Notes: generated from the sequence alone by a model not told the origin. DNA of 64,000 nt from Dyadobacter sp. LHD-138 (GCF_030929615.1 NZ_JAVFVU010000014.1:152029-216028); one strand, 5' to 3'. Counted from the first letter of the stretch, positions 35,334-44,458 are shown. Translations and numbers: made by a program.

Positions 35334-35939
35334 ATGGCTAAGGGAAAGAAAGATCTGGATTTGTCGACGGAGGAGAAGATTATGGAGGCGGCGCGTAAAG
35401 TGTTTACCGAAAAAGGTTACGCAGCGGCCCGCACGAGGGATATTGCCGAAGAATCGGGGATCAACCTGGCGTTGCTGAATTACTATTTCAGAAGCAAGGA
35501 AAAGCTGTTTGAACTGGTGATGCTGGAACGGGTCAATAAATTGTTTGGTGCCATAATCCCGATTTTAAATGACGAGAGCAGCACTCTGGAAGAGAAGATA
35601 GAGGGTATTGCAGGTTCTTATATTGATCTGCTGACGGAACATCCGGACCTGCCGATTTTTGTTTTAAGCGAAATCAGAAACAGGCCAGAGAAATTTGCAG
35701 CGCTTGTGAATGCCAGGGATCATCGGGTGACCAAATCGGTTTTTATGAAACAATTGATTGAACGGAAATTAAGCGTGAGTCCGTTTCATATTCTGATCAA
35801 TTTGCTTGGCATGACGGTTTTTCCCTTTGTTGGGAAACCGGTTTTGTCGAAACTTGTCGGAAATGAAGCCGAATTTGATGCGCTGATAAAACAGCGTAAG
35901 GAGTTGATTCCCATGTGGATAAAAATGATGCTGAACTGA
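35334..35939 (+). CDS. TetR/AcrR family transcriptional regulator
   Basis: The protein has 201 residues. The N-terminal DNA-binding domain EKIMEAARKVFTEKGYAAARTRDIAEESGINLALLNYYFRSKEKLFE is a clear TetR helix-turn-helix; the remaining helices form the ligand/dimer domain. It heads the efflux gene cluster in the same direction and is flanked by two identical TTAATCAAACGATTAA palindromes, which makes autoregulation plus repression of the downstream exporter likely. The arrangement parallels CecR with ybhGFSR in E. coli. Confidence 0.92.
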   Translation: MAKGKKDLDLSTEEKIMEAARKVFTEKGYAAARTRDIAEESGINLALLNYYFRSKEKLFELVMLERVNKLFGAIIPILNDESSTLEEKIEGIAGSYIDLLTEHPDLPIFVLSEIRNRPEKFAALVNARDHRVTKSVFMKQLIERKLSVSPFHILINLLGMTVFPFVGKPVLSKLVGNEAEFDALIKQRKELIPMWIKMMLN

Positions 35940-35961
35940 CAGCATTTTTTTGATCTGTGCA

Positions 35962-35977
35962 TTAATCAAACGATTAA
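35962..35977. promoter_or_regulatory. TetR operator, copy 2
   Basis: TTAATCAAACGATTAA, identical to the copy at 35263-35278 with at least 19 identical bases including flanks. It lies between the tetR stop and the tolC ATG at 35996. Confidence 0.75.
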
Positions 35978-35995
35978 ATTAAAAGACTAAATAAG

Positions 35996-37285
35996 ATGAT
36001 TAAAAAGCTGAAATTTTGGGTGCTCCTTTCCTGTACCTGGCTGTTAAAAACGGCGCTTTTTGCTCAGTCCATTCAAAATTTGTCAATTGAGGCGTGTTAT
36101 TCGCTGGCGCGGGAAAATTATCCGTTGATTAAAAAATACGATCTGATCAAAAAAAGCGGCAATTTTTCTGTGGAGAATGCGGCGAAATTGTATTTGCCTC
36201 AGTTGGCGATAACCGGACAGGCCAGTTACCAGTCTCAGACGATCAGTTTTTCAGATGCCATTCCTGCTATTCCCGGTGTGAGCCTGCCATCGATCAGTAA
36301 AGACCAGTACAAAGTCCAGGCTGAAATTAGCCAAATCCTTTATGATGCAGGCGATGTTCAAAATCAAAAAGCCGCAATTCGAGCAAATGAGGCTGTTCAG
36401 CAGCAAAATATTGAGGTCAATCTGAGAACACTGAATGAACGCGTGAACCAGATTTATTTTGCGGTCATTTTGATGGATGAGCAATTGAAACAAAATGAAA
36501 TCAGGAAATCGGAGTTGCAGAGCCAGCTGGAAAAAACGCAGGCCGCACTGAATAACGGCACGTCATTCCGAAGTAATGTGGACCAGTTGAAAGCGGAACT
36601 TGTCAATGTGGATATGAGCAGTATAGCGTTCAGATCAAACCGCCGGGCATATTTACAGATGCTCTCGCTGATGATCGATAAGAAGCTTGATGCAAACACG
36701 ACACTGCTTATGCCGACGGAAAAACCGGTTCAAAAGGAGATTAACCGGCCGGAATTAAAACTGTATGACCTTCAAAAACGACTGTATGATGTCGAAGAAC
36801 GAAAGTTGCAGTCAGCCTATACGCCCAGGTTAAACGCTTTTTTTCACGGCGCTTACGGGCGTCCGACGCTCAATATCATTGAAAACAAATTCGGCCCCTG
36901 GTTTATTACCGGATTGCGGCTGAACTGGAATTTGGGGAGCTTGTATGCGTTGAAAAATAACAAGGAAATTCTTCACGTCAACCGCCAGAACGCGGATGTA
37001 GACCGGGAAGTATTTTTGTACAATACCAATCTGACATTAACCCAGCAGGGAGAAGAAATACAGAAATACCGGGATTTGATCGATCAGGATAAGCGTATGA
37101 TTGAACTTCGGGAATCAGTTAAAAAATCCTCACAGGCGCAGCTGGACAATGGTGTGATCACGGTACACGAGTATATCTCACAGCTCAATTCGGTTAATCT
37201 TTCACGTCAGACGCTCATACTGCACACGGTTCAGCTTTTACAGGCAGCATACAAACACAACCATACCTCAGGCAATGAAAATTAG
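35996..37285 (+). CDS. TolC family outer membrane efflux protein
   Basis: The protein has 429 residues. A signal peptide (VLLSCTWLLKTALFAQ) leads into a helical OEP-type channel protein (LSIEACYSLARENYPLIKKYDLI; NNGTSFRSNVDQLKAEL; LDNGVITVHEYISQLN). It provides the outer-membrane duct for the ABC exporter that follows. Its stop codon lies 11 bases inside the HlyD gene, which indicates tight coupling. It is distinct in sequence from the TolC protein at 1776-3116. Confidence 0.9.
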   Translation: MIKKLKFWVLLSCTWLLKTALFAQSIQNLSIEACYSLARENYPLIKKYDLIKKSGNFSVENAAKLYLPQLAITGQASYQSQTISFSDAIPAIPGVSLPSISKDQYKVQAEISQILYDAGDVQNQKAAIRANEAVQQQNIEVNLRTLNERVNQIYFAVILMDEQLKQNEIRKSELQSQLEKTQAALNNGTSFRSNVDQLKAELVNVDMSSIAFRSNRRAYLQMLSLMIDKKLDANTTLLMPTEKPVQKEINRPELKLYDLQKRLYDVEERKLQSAYTPRLNAFFHGAYGRPTLNIIENKFGPWFITGLRLNWNLGSLYALKNNKEILHVNRQNADVDREVFLYNTNLTLTQQGEEIQKYRDLIDQDKRMIELRESVKKSSQAQLDNGVITVHEYISQLNSVNLSRQTLILHTVQLLQAAYKHNHTSGNEN

Positions 37286-38234
37286 AAATCATTTGATCAC
37301 GCGACATAAAACATTACCAGCCCTCGCGCTGCTTTTTCTCCTGGCAGCCTGTGAAACAAAAAATGATTATGACGCGTCCGGAAATTTTGAAGCCGACGAA
37401 GTGATTGTTTCTGCGCAGCAAACAGGGCAGCTTTTAGCATTTAGCGTTCAGGAAGGTGCGGAACTGAAAGAGGGAGAGAAAGTTGGACAAATTGATGTGA
37501 AAATTCCGGAGTTGCAAAAGCAGCAGACCGAGGCGTCCATAGCAGCGTTAAAACAAAAAACAGGAAGTTCCAAAGACCAAACCGAGGTGGCTCTGAAACA
37601 ACTTGCGGTTCAGGAATCTCAACTTGCCCAGCAGATGCGTGAGCGAAAAAGGACGGAAAATCTGGTGAAGGCTGACGCCGCGACGCAAAAACAGCTGGAC
37701 GATATGGATGCCGCTATAGACCAGATGCAGAAGCAGATTGGTGTAACACGGCAGCAGATTAAACTGTATAACTACAACGCAGCCACGCAAAACCGGGGAA
37801 TTTTGAGTGAGCAGTCGCCACTGTCTGTTGCCGCGAAACAATATCAGGAGCAGATCAACCGTGGGCAGATTATCAATCCGTTAACGGGTTTAGTCCTGAC
37901 AAGATATGCGCTGAAAGGTGAAATGACGGCAACGGGCAAACCGCTTTACAAGATTGCCAATATGGATACACTCACATTGAAGGCCTACATAACGGGCGAC
38001 AAGTTGGCTCAGATCAAAACGGGGCAAAAAGTGACCGTGCGGATTGATGCGGGGGAGAAAAAGTACAAATCTTACAGCGGACAGATTTACTGGATTTCAG
38101 CAAAAGCCGAATTCACCCCGAAAACAATCCAGACAAAAAATGAAAGGGCGAATCTGGTGTATGCGATGAAAGTCCGGGTCAGGAACGACGGGTTTTTGAA
38201 GATTGGAATGTATGGGGAGGTTGTTCTTTTTTAG
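37275..38234 (+). CDS. HlyD/YbhG-like periplasmic adaptor, lipoprotein
   Basis: The protein has 319 residues. The N-terminus has a lipobox (FLLAAC) instead of a transmembrane anchor. The split lipoyl domain (VIVSAQQTGQLLAFSVQEGAELKEGEKVG and INPLTGLVLTRYALKGEMTATG) surrounds a coiled coil (about 75-165), and a beta-barrel follows. It connects the inner-membrane ABC transporter to TolC. The gene overlaps tolC by 11 bases, but the next operon gene is displaced by an inserted cassette of about 605 bp. Confidence 0.9.
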   Translation: MKIRNHLITRHKTLPALALLFLLAACETKNDYDASGNFEADEVIVSAQQTGQLLAFSVQEGAELKEGEKVGQIDVKIPELQKQQTEASIAALKQKTGSSKDQTEVALKQLAVQESQLAQQMRERKRTENLVKADAATQKQLDDMDAAIDQMQKQIGVTRQQIKLYNYNAATQNRGILSEQSPLSVAAKQYQEQINRGQIINPLTGLVLTRYALKGEMTATGKPLYKIANMDTLTLKAYITGDKLAQIKTGQKVTVRIDAGEKKYKSYSGQIYWISAKAEFTPKTIQTKNERANLVYAMKVRVRNDGFLKIGMYGEVVLF

Positions 38235-38243
38235 GGCGGCCGC

Positions 38244-38294
<51 letters not shown>

Positions 38295-38357
38295 GTGGTT
38301 CGGGGGCCGTGGGGAAGGTTTGGTAATAAGGTGACGATTTTTGAAGTTTTAGTCTTT

Positions 38358-38732
38358 ATGGTAAAACGTCATATGAGAAAAGGGATTGTTGCACCTAAGT
38401 CGATCGCATTTGCGATTCGTGTGGTTGGTATGTATAAGTTTTTGTCTGCTGAACTTCGGGAGTATGTTCTTTCCAAACAGTTGTTAAGGAGCGGAACTGC
38501 CGTTGGAGCATTGATCCGGGAAGCTGAGCACGGGCAATCGAAAGCTGATTTTCTCAATAAAATGAACATTGCATTGAAGGAAGCTAATGAATCCGATTAT
38601 TGGTTGTTGTTATTAAGAGAGGGAAATTATCTGACTGAAATTCAATATCAATCAATCCAGGCCGATTGCGACGAATTAATAAAACTATTAGCCAGTATAG
38701 TAAAATCAACTAAAATGAGTCTCGGGAGATAA
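38358..38732 (+). CDS. Four-helix-bundle protein (23S rRNA intervening-sequence protein family)
   Basis: The protein has 124 residues from ATG 38358 (ATG 38373 also plausible; the in-frame codon at 38268 lies in the repeat and is rejected). IAFAIRVVGMYKFLSAELREYVLSKQLLRSGTAVGALIREAEHGQSKADFLNKMNIALKEANESDYWLLLL and the C-terminal ADCDELIKLLASIVKSTK are the standard pattern of the four helix bundle family (TIGR02436). Members occur in rRNA intervening sequences and, as Avd-like relatives, beside diversity-generating retroelements. Function is unknown, and binding of structured RNA is only a suggestion. It interrupts an efflux operon and is bounded by inverted heptamer arrays. Confidence 0.88.
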   Translation: MVKRHMRKGIVAPKSIAFAIRVVGMYKFLSAELREYVLSKQLLRSGTAVGALIREAEHGQSKADFLNKMNIALKEANESDYWLLLLREGNYLTEIQYQSIQADCDELIKLLASIVKSTKMSLGR

Positions 38733-38746
38733 AACCAAGAAAGAGG

Positions 38747-38777
38747 ATACTCAAACAACTTTTAATTGTTTGAGTAT
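38747..38777 (+). terminator. Hairpin after the four-helix gene
   Basis: Perfect 12-base arms (38747-38758 ATACTCAAACAA and 38766-38777) with a 7-base loop begin 14 bases after the stop codon. It could end the cassette transcript, though the left arm is followed by no long T-run. Confidence 0.6.
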
Positions 38778-38822
38778 AGCTATCTGGTACCTTGCAGGCT
38801 CACACAACCGCACTGCGACCGC

Positions 38823-38850
38823 TTTCAACTCTCAACTCTCCACTTTCAAC
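38823..38850 (-). repeat. Heptamer repeat, right boundary of the four-helix cassette
   Basis: TTTCAACTCTCAACTCTCC followed by ACTTTCAAC is the inverted counterpart of the array at 38246-38294. It ends 9 bases before the ATG of the first ABC ATPase gene. Confidence 0.8.
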
Positions 38851-38859
38851 TAAGAAACA

Positions 38860-39795
38860 ATGAACGCAGTCACACTCCAAAATATTTCCAAATCCTACCA
38901 GGATGTAAAGGCCGTCAGGGATGTTTCATTCGAAGTGAAAAAGGGTGAACTTTTCGGACTTATCGGAGCGGATGGGGCCGGGAAGACATCCATATTCCGG
39001 ATTCTGACGACGGTATTGCTGGCAGACAAAGGTACGGCTACCGTTGCAGGTTTCGACGTAGTGAAAGATTACAAGGCGATCCGGGACAGGATTGGATATA
39101 TGCCCGGCAAGTTTTCGCTGTATCAGGACCTTACAATCAGAGAAAATCTGGAATTTTTCGCGGCCATTTTTGGAACAACGATTGATGAAAATTATGAGCT
39201 GATCAAAGATATTTACGATCAGATCAAACCGTTCAGCGACCGGCGTGCAGGGAAGTTGTCGGGTGGAATGAAACAAAAACTGGCCCTTTGCTGCGCGCTG
39301 ATCCACAAGCCGGAAGTTCTGCTTCTGGATGAGCCAACAACCGGAGTCGATGTGGTTTCACGTAAAGAGTTCTGGGCCATGCTAAAATCTTTGCAGGAAA
39401 AAGGAATTACGATTCTGGTTTCAACACCTTATATGGATGAGGCCAATTTATGTGAGCGTATCGCATTGATCCAGAATGGGAGAATCATGAGCGTAGATAC
39501 GCCTGAAAATATTATCAAATCGTTTCCTGTAAAACTCTACGCAGCGAAATCGGATGCTATTTACAAGCTTTTAAAAGATTTTCGTGCAGCTCCGGTGGTG
39601 GACAGCTGTTATGCTTTCGGTGAATTTCTGCATGTCACCATGAAGGGAAACCGGGAAACGGGAAGTTCTGAGTTAAGAGATCTGGCGATTGAAAGAGGGC
39701 ATACCCATGTTGTCGTGCAAGAAATTACCCCCGGTATCGAGGATAGTTTTATCCGTCTGATGAACGAAAAAACGGAAGTGTCGGCGCATCAATAA
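38860..39795 (+). CDS. ABC transporter ATP-binding protein (first, YbhF N-half-like)
   Basis: The protein has 311 residues. Walker A is GADGAGKTS, the signature is LSGGMKQKLALCCAL, and Walker B is LLLDEPTTGVD, all canonical. It corresponds to one half of E. coli YbhF; the second ATPase is a separate gene 8 bases downstream. It energises export by the two ABC-2 permeases. The extra C-terminal 80 residues are typical of the DrrA/YbhF group. Confidence 0.93.
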   Translation: MNAVTLQNISKSYQDVKAVRDVSFEVKKGELFGLIGADGAGKTSIFRILTTVLLADKGTATVAGFDVVKDYKAIRDRIGYMPGKFSLYQDLTIRENLEFFAAIFGTTIDENYELIKDIYDQIKPFSDRRAGKLSGGMKQKLALCCALIHKPEVLLLDEPTTGVDVVSRKEFWAMLKSLQEKGITILVSTPYMDEANLCERIALIQNGRIMSVDTPENIIKSFPVKLYAAKSDAIYKLLKDFRAAPVVDSCYAFGEFLHVTMKGNRETGSSELRDLAIERGHTHVVVQEITPGIEDSFIRLMNEKTEVSAHQ

Positions 39796-39803
39796 ATTCA
39801 ATT

Positions 39804-40550
39804 ATGGAAGATAACAAAGCCATTGTTTGCAAAGATCTGACCAAACAGTTCGGTGACTTTTATGCCGTAAACAAGATTTCCTTTGAGGTCTTAAAAGGGG
39901 AAATATTCGGGTTTCTCGGGGCGAATGGTGCGGGAAAAACTACCGCGATGCGGATTCTGTGCGGGTTATCCTTTCCGAGTTCCGGTACCGCGACAGTTGC
40001 GGGTTTTGATGTGTACAAACAACAAGAAAAAATCAAGAAAAGCATTGGCTACATGAGTCAGAAGTTTTCGCTTTATGAAAACCTGACTGTACTTGAAAAT
40101 ATTGAGTTTTACGGAGGGGTATATGGTGTGTCGAGGAAAGAAATAAAAACCCGCAGCGAGGAGCTCGTGCAGACACTGGGTCTGGAATCAGAGGCAAAAA
40201 AGCTGGTAGGCGCGTTGCCCCTGGGCTGGAAACAGAAGCTCGCATTTTCGGTAGCGATTTTTCATAAGCCGCAAATTGTCTTTCTCGACGAACCAACAGG
40301 TGGTGTTGATCCCGTGACCCGGCGGCAGTTTTGGGATATGATTTATGAAGCCGCAGCAACCGGTATCACGATTTTTGTCACCACGCATTACATGGATGAG
40401 GCAGAATATTGCAACCGTATTTCAGTGATGGTGGATGGAAAAGTGGAAGCACTGGATTCACCGGCTAATTTAAAAAAGGAATTTAATGCAGATTCAATGG
40501 ACGAAGTGTTTTATCAACTGGCCCGGGGAGCAAAACGTTCGGGTGATTGA
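39804..40550 (+). CDS. ABC transporter ATP-binding protein (second, YbhF C-half-like)
   Basis: The protein has 248 residues. Walker A is GANGAGKTT and Walker B VFLDEPTGGVD. The signature reads LPLGWKQKLAF instead of LSGGQ; I recall this as common in the YbhF/DrrA branch, so I do not call it inactive. It pairs with the preceding ATPase to make an asymmetric heterodimer. It is followed by a CGCAGAG inverted repeat before the permease genes. Confidence 0.92.
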   Translation: MEDNKAIVCKDLTKQFGDFYAVNKISFEVLKGEIFGFLGANGAGKTTAMRILCGLSFPSSGTATVAGFDVYKQQEKIKKSIGYMSQKFSLYENLTVLENIEFYGGVYGVSRKEIKTRSEELVQTLGLESEAKKLVGALPLGWKQKLAFSVAIFHKPQIVFLDEPTGGVDPVTRRQFWDMIYEAAATGITIFVTTHYMDEAEYCNRISVMVDGKVEALDSPANLKKEFNADSMDEVFYQLARGAKRSGD

Positions 40551-40559
40551 GATTTTCGG

Positions 40560-40692
40560 GTTACGCAGAGGTCGATAGAGCGGAGGTCGCGCGGCAATAA
40601 AGAGGGGCGCAGTGCTTTTTTATTGTACAAACAAAATCTCAGTGTCCCCGCGCGGCGTCCGCTCTTAACCACTCTGTGAACCTCTCTGTAAC
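40560..40692. repeat. CGCAGAG-family inverted repeat inside the ABC operon
   Basis: Left arm 40560-40620 begins GTTACGCAGAGGTCG. Right arm 40625-40692 reads as its imperfect reverse complement (GGTTACAGAGAGG, GAGCGGACG, CCGCGCGG). The centre TTTTTTATTGTACAAACAAAATC resembles the centre of the 31578-31697 member. It fills the 153-base spacer between the ATPase and permease genes. Confidence 0.75.
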
Positions 40693-40703
40693 CTAAAACC
40701 ACC

Positions 40704-41810
40704 ATGAAGCAATTACTGGTATTTATAAGAAAAGAGTTTTTTCATGTTTTTCGCGACAGGAGAACATTGCTGATCATGTTTGGCCTTCCGGTTGTACAAA
40801 TTGTTTTGTTTGGCTTTGCATTGACCAACGAAGTGAAAAATATCGAAATCATTATTTCTGATAACGCAAGGGATATCAATGCTCAGCAAATTACCGATAA
40901 AATAAAAGCGTCGGCTTACTTCAAAGTACAGGAGTCTGTTTTGGATTATAACGACATTGAGAAGGCGTTCAAGAAAGGAAATATTAAGTGTGCACTGATC
41001 TTTCCGGCACATTTTGGCGATGATTTATGCCATGAAGGAAAAGCCCAGGTACAGATCATTACCGACGGTTCCGATCCGAATATTGCGAAAACCGTGGTCA
41101 ACTATCTCACCGCCATTATTGGTGATTATCGGCAGCAAATATCGCCTTCTCCGACGTTGGCCTACCGGATTATTCCTGAAACCCGCATGCTTTATAACGA
41201 AGAGGGAAATGGTTCGCTGAATTTTATCCCGGGTGTAATGGCTTTGGTTCTGATGATTGTCTGTACCACACTGACTTCGGTGGCAGTGGTGAAAGAAAAG
41301 GAGCTGGGAACCATGGAAATACTGCTTGTTTCGCCATTTAAAGCTGTTTTTGTCCTGATTGCCAAAGCGGTTCCGTATTTGTTGCTTTCCATGATCAATG
41401 TGGTACTGATTCTGCTGTTGGCGGTTTATTTGCTTGATGTTGAGATTAAAGGGAGCGTTTTACTGCTTTTTTTTGAAAGTGTGCTGTTTATCATTACCTG
41501 TCTTTCCCTTGGTTTGTTAATCTCGAATGTTACCGATTCCCAGCAGACTGCCATGCTTATTTCGATGATGGGTATGATGCTACCAACGTTGATATTTACC
41601 GGTTTTTTATTCCCCTTGGAAAATATGCCCAAGGTGTTTCAGATCATTTCTAATGTAATTCCTGCCCGTTGGTATTTCATCATCACGAAGGCCGTCATGT
41701 TAAAAGGACTTGGTTTTACCTATGTCTGGAAGGAAACACTGGTGCTGACCGGTATGACCGTCGCACTGCTTGGCATTGCGTTGAAAAACTTTAAAATCAG
41801 ACTACAATGA
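40704..41810 (+). CDS. ABC-2 type permease (YbhS-like)
   Basis: The protein has 368 residues. One N-terminal transmembrane helix, a large extracytoplasmic domain (about 45-170), then five helices; VKEKELGTMEILLVSPF is the cytoplasmic coupling helix characteristic of ABC-2 exporters. With the next gene it forms the membrane channel of the exporter. The following permease gene starts 4 bases before its stop. Confidence 0.92.
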   Translation: MKQLLVFIRKEFFHVFRDRRTLLIMFGLPVVQIVLFGFALTNEVKNIEIIISDNARDINAQQITDKIKASAYFKVQESVLDYNDIEKAFKKGNIKCALIFPAHFGDDLCHEGKAQVQIITDGSDPNIAKTVVNYLTAIIGDYRQQISPSPTLAYRIIPETRMLYNEEGNGSLNFIPGVMALVLMIVCTTLTSVAVVKEKELGTMEILLVSPFKAVFVLIAKAVPYLLLSMINVVLILLLAVYLLDVEIKGSVLLLFFESVLFIITCLSLGLLISNVTDSQQTAMLISMMGMMLPTLIFTGFLFPLENMPKVFQIISNVIPARWYFIITKAVMLKGLGFTYVWKETLVLTGMTVALLGIALKNFKIRLQ

Positions 41811-42922
41811 CCGTACTTGGCTTTTTGTTGCAGAAAGAATTCCGGCAGATCCGGCGGGATACGACCATCCTCCGAATTATGTTTGCGTTGCCGGTTATTC
41901 AACTGATTGTGTTTCCGCTGGCGATGGATTTTGATGTGAAAAGTGTCAATATTTCGATCGTGGATCAGGATCATAGCACGTACTCCCAAAAGCTGATTTC
42001 TAAAATTGCTTCCTCGGGGTATTTCAAAATTGTGGGTGCAGAAACCTCATTTAAAAAGTCGTTGACCTATATCGAAAATGGTGAAGTGGATCTGGTCATG
42101 GAAATTCCAGCGGGGTTTGAACGGAATCTGGTACGGGAAGGTGTTCAGAAAATAGGGATTTCGGTGGATGCCATCAATGGGACAAAAGCAGGAATTAGCG
42201 GACAATACCTCAACTCGATTATCGCCGATTTTAATGCCAATATGGATGTAAATGTAAAAACTAGTGCCATGTCCCAGCAAGGGATTATTAATATCACTTT
42301 TACAAACTGGTTTAATCCAAGGGCTGAATATAAATACAACATTGTTCCGGCGATTCTGGTATTGCTGCTAACTATGATCGGGGGATTTGTAACGGCACTG
42401 AATATTGTCAGGGAAAAGGAAGTGGGTACCATAGAGCAGATTAACGTGACACCGATCAAAAAATGGGAGTTTATTTTAGGAAAACTGATTCCGTTCTGGA
42501 TTATCGGAATGATCGTTTTTACGCTCGGGTTAACCATCAGTTGGTTGGTATACGGGATTGTTCCGGTAGGTAGTTTTCTAACGCTTTATGCATTTGCGGC
42601 AGTGTACCTTGTTGCCTTGCTCGGTTTTGGTTTGTTAATTTCTACATACAGCGATAACCAGGTTCAGGCCATGTTCGTCGCTTTTTTCTTTATTATGATT
42701 TTTATTCTGATGAGTGGCTTTTTCACTTCCACGGACGGGATGCCGGGGTGGGCGAAAGTTATTTCGAACATGACACCAGTGGCGCATTTTGTTAAAACCG
42801 ATCGGATGATCATACTCAAGGGAAGTAGTTTTAACGATGTAAAACAGGAGTTTTTATATTTAGTTGCTTTTGCCGGGGTGTTAAACGGTTGGGCAATATG
42901 GAATTATCGGAAGACGAATTAG
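41807..42922 (+). CDS. ABC-2 type permease (YbhR-like)
   Basis: The protein has 371 residues with the same architecture as the preceding gene: N-terminal helix, extracytoplasmic domain, five C-terminal helices and the coupling motif VREKEVGTIEQINVTPIKKWEF. The 4-base ATGA overlap with the upstream permease fixes the start and argues for a heterodimer. Last gene of the TetR-controlled exporter operon. Confidence 0.92.
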   Translation: MTVLGFLLQKEFRQIRRDTTILRIMFALPVIQLIVFPLAMDFDVKSVNISIVDQDHSTYSQKLISKIASSGYFKIVGAETSFKKSLTYIENGEVDLVMEIPAGFERNLVREGVQKIGISVDAINGTKAGISGQYLNSIIADFNANMDVNVKTSAMSQQGIINITFTNWFNPRAEYKYNIVPAILVLLLTMIGGFVTALNIVREKEVGTIEQINVTPIKKWEFILGKLIPFWIIGMIVFTLGLTISWLVYGIVPVGSFLTLYAFAAVYLVALLGFGLLISTYSDNQVQAMFVAFFFIMIFILMSGFFTSTDGMPGWAKVISNMTPVAHFVKTDRMIILKGSSFNDVKQEFLYLVAFAGVLNGWAIWNYRKTN

Positions 42923-42979
42923 TATTTTGCGTCGGCAAATTTGGTAAGTTGTTTGATTTTGTCTGTACCGGTCAGCAGA

Positions 42980-43283
42980 CGTTCCTTCGAAGCGATTCAA
43001 TGTTTGCTAATTGTCGATGTGCTACCGACCAAATTCGGTATTGCAGCCCACCAGGCGTTCCTTAGGAACGCTTGAATAATTACTGGTTTCTTACTTTCCT
43101 ACCGACGAGATGTGCCTATGGCGCAAGAATTAAGAGCGTTTCAATTTTGAATTTTCAGATGATCTCCGTGTTTTCTTCTCACATAATGATAATCGTTAAT
43201 GATTGCAGAATATTCTGCCTTAGGCAGATTTTGTGGGTAGCTCGATGCGCTTCTCGTAGCCACCATGCGTTCCAACGGAACGC
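42980..43283. repeat. Hairpin repeat cluster (CGTTCCnnnGGAACG family)
   Basis: The 437-base gap 42923-43359 has no gene. It holds CGTTCC-TTC-GAAGCG (42980-42994), the perfect GCGTTCC-TTA-GGAACGC (43055-43071), the unit CTACCGACGAGATGTGCC (43099 on) and GCGTTCC-AAC-GGAACGC (43267-43283). The same hairpin core and unit occur at 5927-6087, which establishes a dispersed family within the window. Confidence 0.78.
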
Positions 43284-43359
43284 CTCGTGAATCGGGCTTA
43301 CGCAAAAAAAACTGCTCGTTAGATTTGCTTTTGGAACATGAATGATTCAGTACCGGCCA

Positions 43360-43866
43360 TCACATTTTCGGTTTAATCGGAATCCAAACCTCTTCCTCAG
43401 AATCCGGATCTTCATTTTTGTATTTTTCTCCTAAAATTTCAAAATGTGGCCGATCGTCGAGTACATAATCCGAAGCGGGAACCCAGGTGCCGTAAATGTA
43501 TTGGAAAGTTTTCTCTCCCGCGCTTGCCGGACCCTTATGGATGAAAACGGCATAAAGTCCTCCCGGTAATGGATATGTTTCCATATCCGAAGGAACGATA
43601 TTAAAATCAGAAACCTCGATCGCAGCCCATTTATCAAACAGTGCATCCGGATTGAAATTCTCAAAATGCGCCGGACTTTTGTAAACCTGCATGGAATATA
43701 AATCAGTGCCAATATTATTCATGATTTCGCGACGCCGGGGCATAAAACTTCTCCATAACGCGTAGGTTTTATTATTGGTCAGTGAAGTTTTAATGCGTTT
43801 ACCGACCAGGAGCTTGGGAGCTAGTGTTTTTAGTATTGGCTGTAAGGTGTACTGCATAGGTTCCAT
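43360..43866 (-). CDS. GyrI-like small-molecule-binding domain protein
   Basis: The protein has 168 residues. LVGKRIKTSLTNNKTYALWRSFMPRR and the later YPLPGGLYAVFIHKGPASAGEKTFQYIYGTWVPASDYVLDDRPHFEIL match the GyrI/AraC-effector-binding (SOUL-like) domain without a DNA-binding part. Stand-alone members bind or hydrolyse cyclic hydrophobic compounds; the function here is unknown. ATG at 43866. Confidence 0.85.
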   Translation of the reverse strand: MEPMQYTLQPILKTLAPKLLVGKRIKTSLTNNKTYALWRSFMPRRREIMNNIGTDLYSMQVYKSPAHFENFNPDALFDKWAAIEVSDFNIVPSDMETYPLPGGLYAVFIHKGPASAGEKTFQYIYGTWVPASDYVLDDRPHFEILGEKYKNEDPDSEEEVWIPIKPKM

Positions 43867-44003
43867 CGATCGTGTTCGGCAAGATAGTGAATAGGATTTT
43901 AAGGCAATAAAATAATTTCCCAGTAATATTTTGTAAATAAAGGCAATATTTGAATCTGGGTTGGCAACCGAAGAAACTTTGAAAGTATATTATAAATTCT
44001 ATC

Positions 44004-44420
44004 TTGACAAAATTGATTTTAGACATCCAACACGAATACAAAATCGGCCAGGACACGTTCCTACACAGCTTTTCTCCTCAACATGATTTTGGGGTTGTGT
44101 TTGAAGATGACCAGGCAACCGGTTATTTCTACGCCATTGATAAATCAGAAAACCCTGACGTTCTGGACGGCTTGCATATTTACAATGTCGAAGATATTAT
44201 TGAAAAAACACTGCCAACGAAAATTGAAATTTGCTGGCGGGAAGATGGTTTGCTTGCCGCGCTTTTAGTAAATAATCATTGCCATGCAATCTTCGATTTT
44301 GGGCATAAAGCGGGCTATTGTCGTAATGGTTTTCCGGATACGCCCGGCGACTGGGCTTTGGTTAAGGAAAGGCAGCTTACGGAAGAAATGATTGCCGCAG
44401 TTTTTGAGGTCAAGCGCTGA
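44004..44420 (+). CDS. DUF2251 domain protein
   Basis: The protein has 138 residues. ILDIQHEYKIGQDTFLHSFSPQHDFGVVFEDDQATGYFYAI matches the DUF2251 opening as I know it. No ATG exists upstream of the conserved region; TTG at 44004 (or 44013) must be the start. Function unknown, no membrane or signal segment. Confidence 0.72.
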   Translation: MTKLILDIQHEYKIGQDTFLHSFSPQHDFGVVFEDDQATGYFYAIDKSENPDVLDGLHIYNVEDIIEKTLPTKIEICWREDGLLAALLVNNHCHAIFDFGHKAGYCRNGFPDTPGDWALVKERQLTEEMIAAVFEVKR

Positions 44421-44458
44421 AAAGATCGTCGCCCAGTAATCATTGCAGCTATTTTCAG

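Noticed and set aside
39804..40550. Second ABC ATPase called inactive because of LPLG in place of LSGG
   Set aside because: The variant seems common in the YbhF/DrrA branch, and both Walker motifs are intact.
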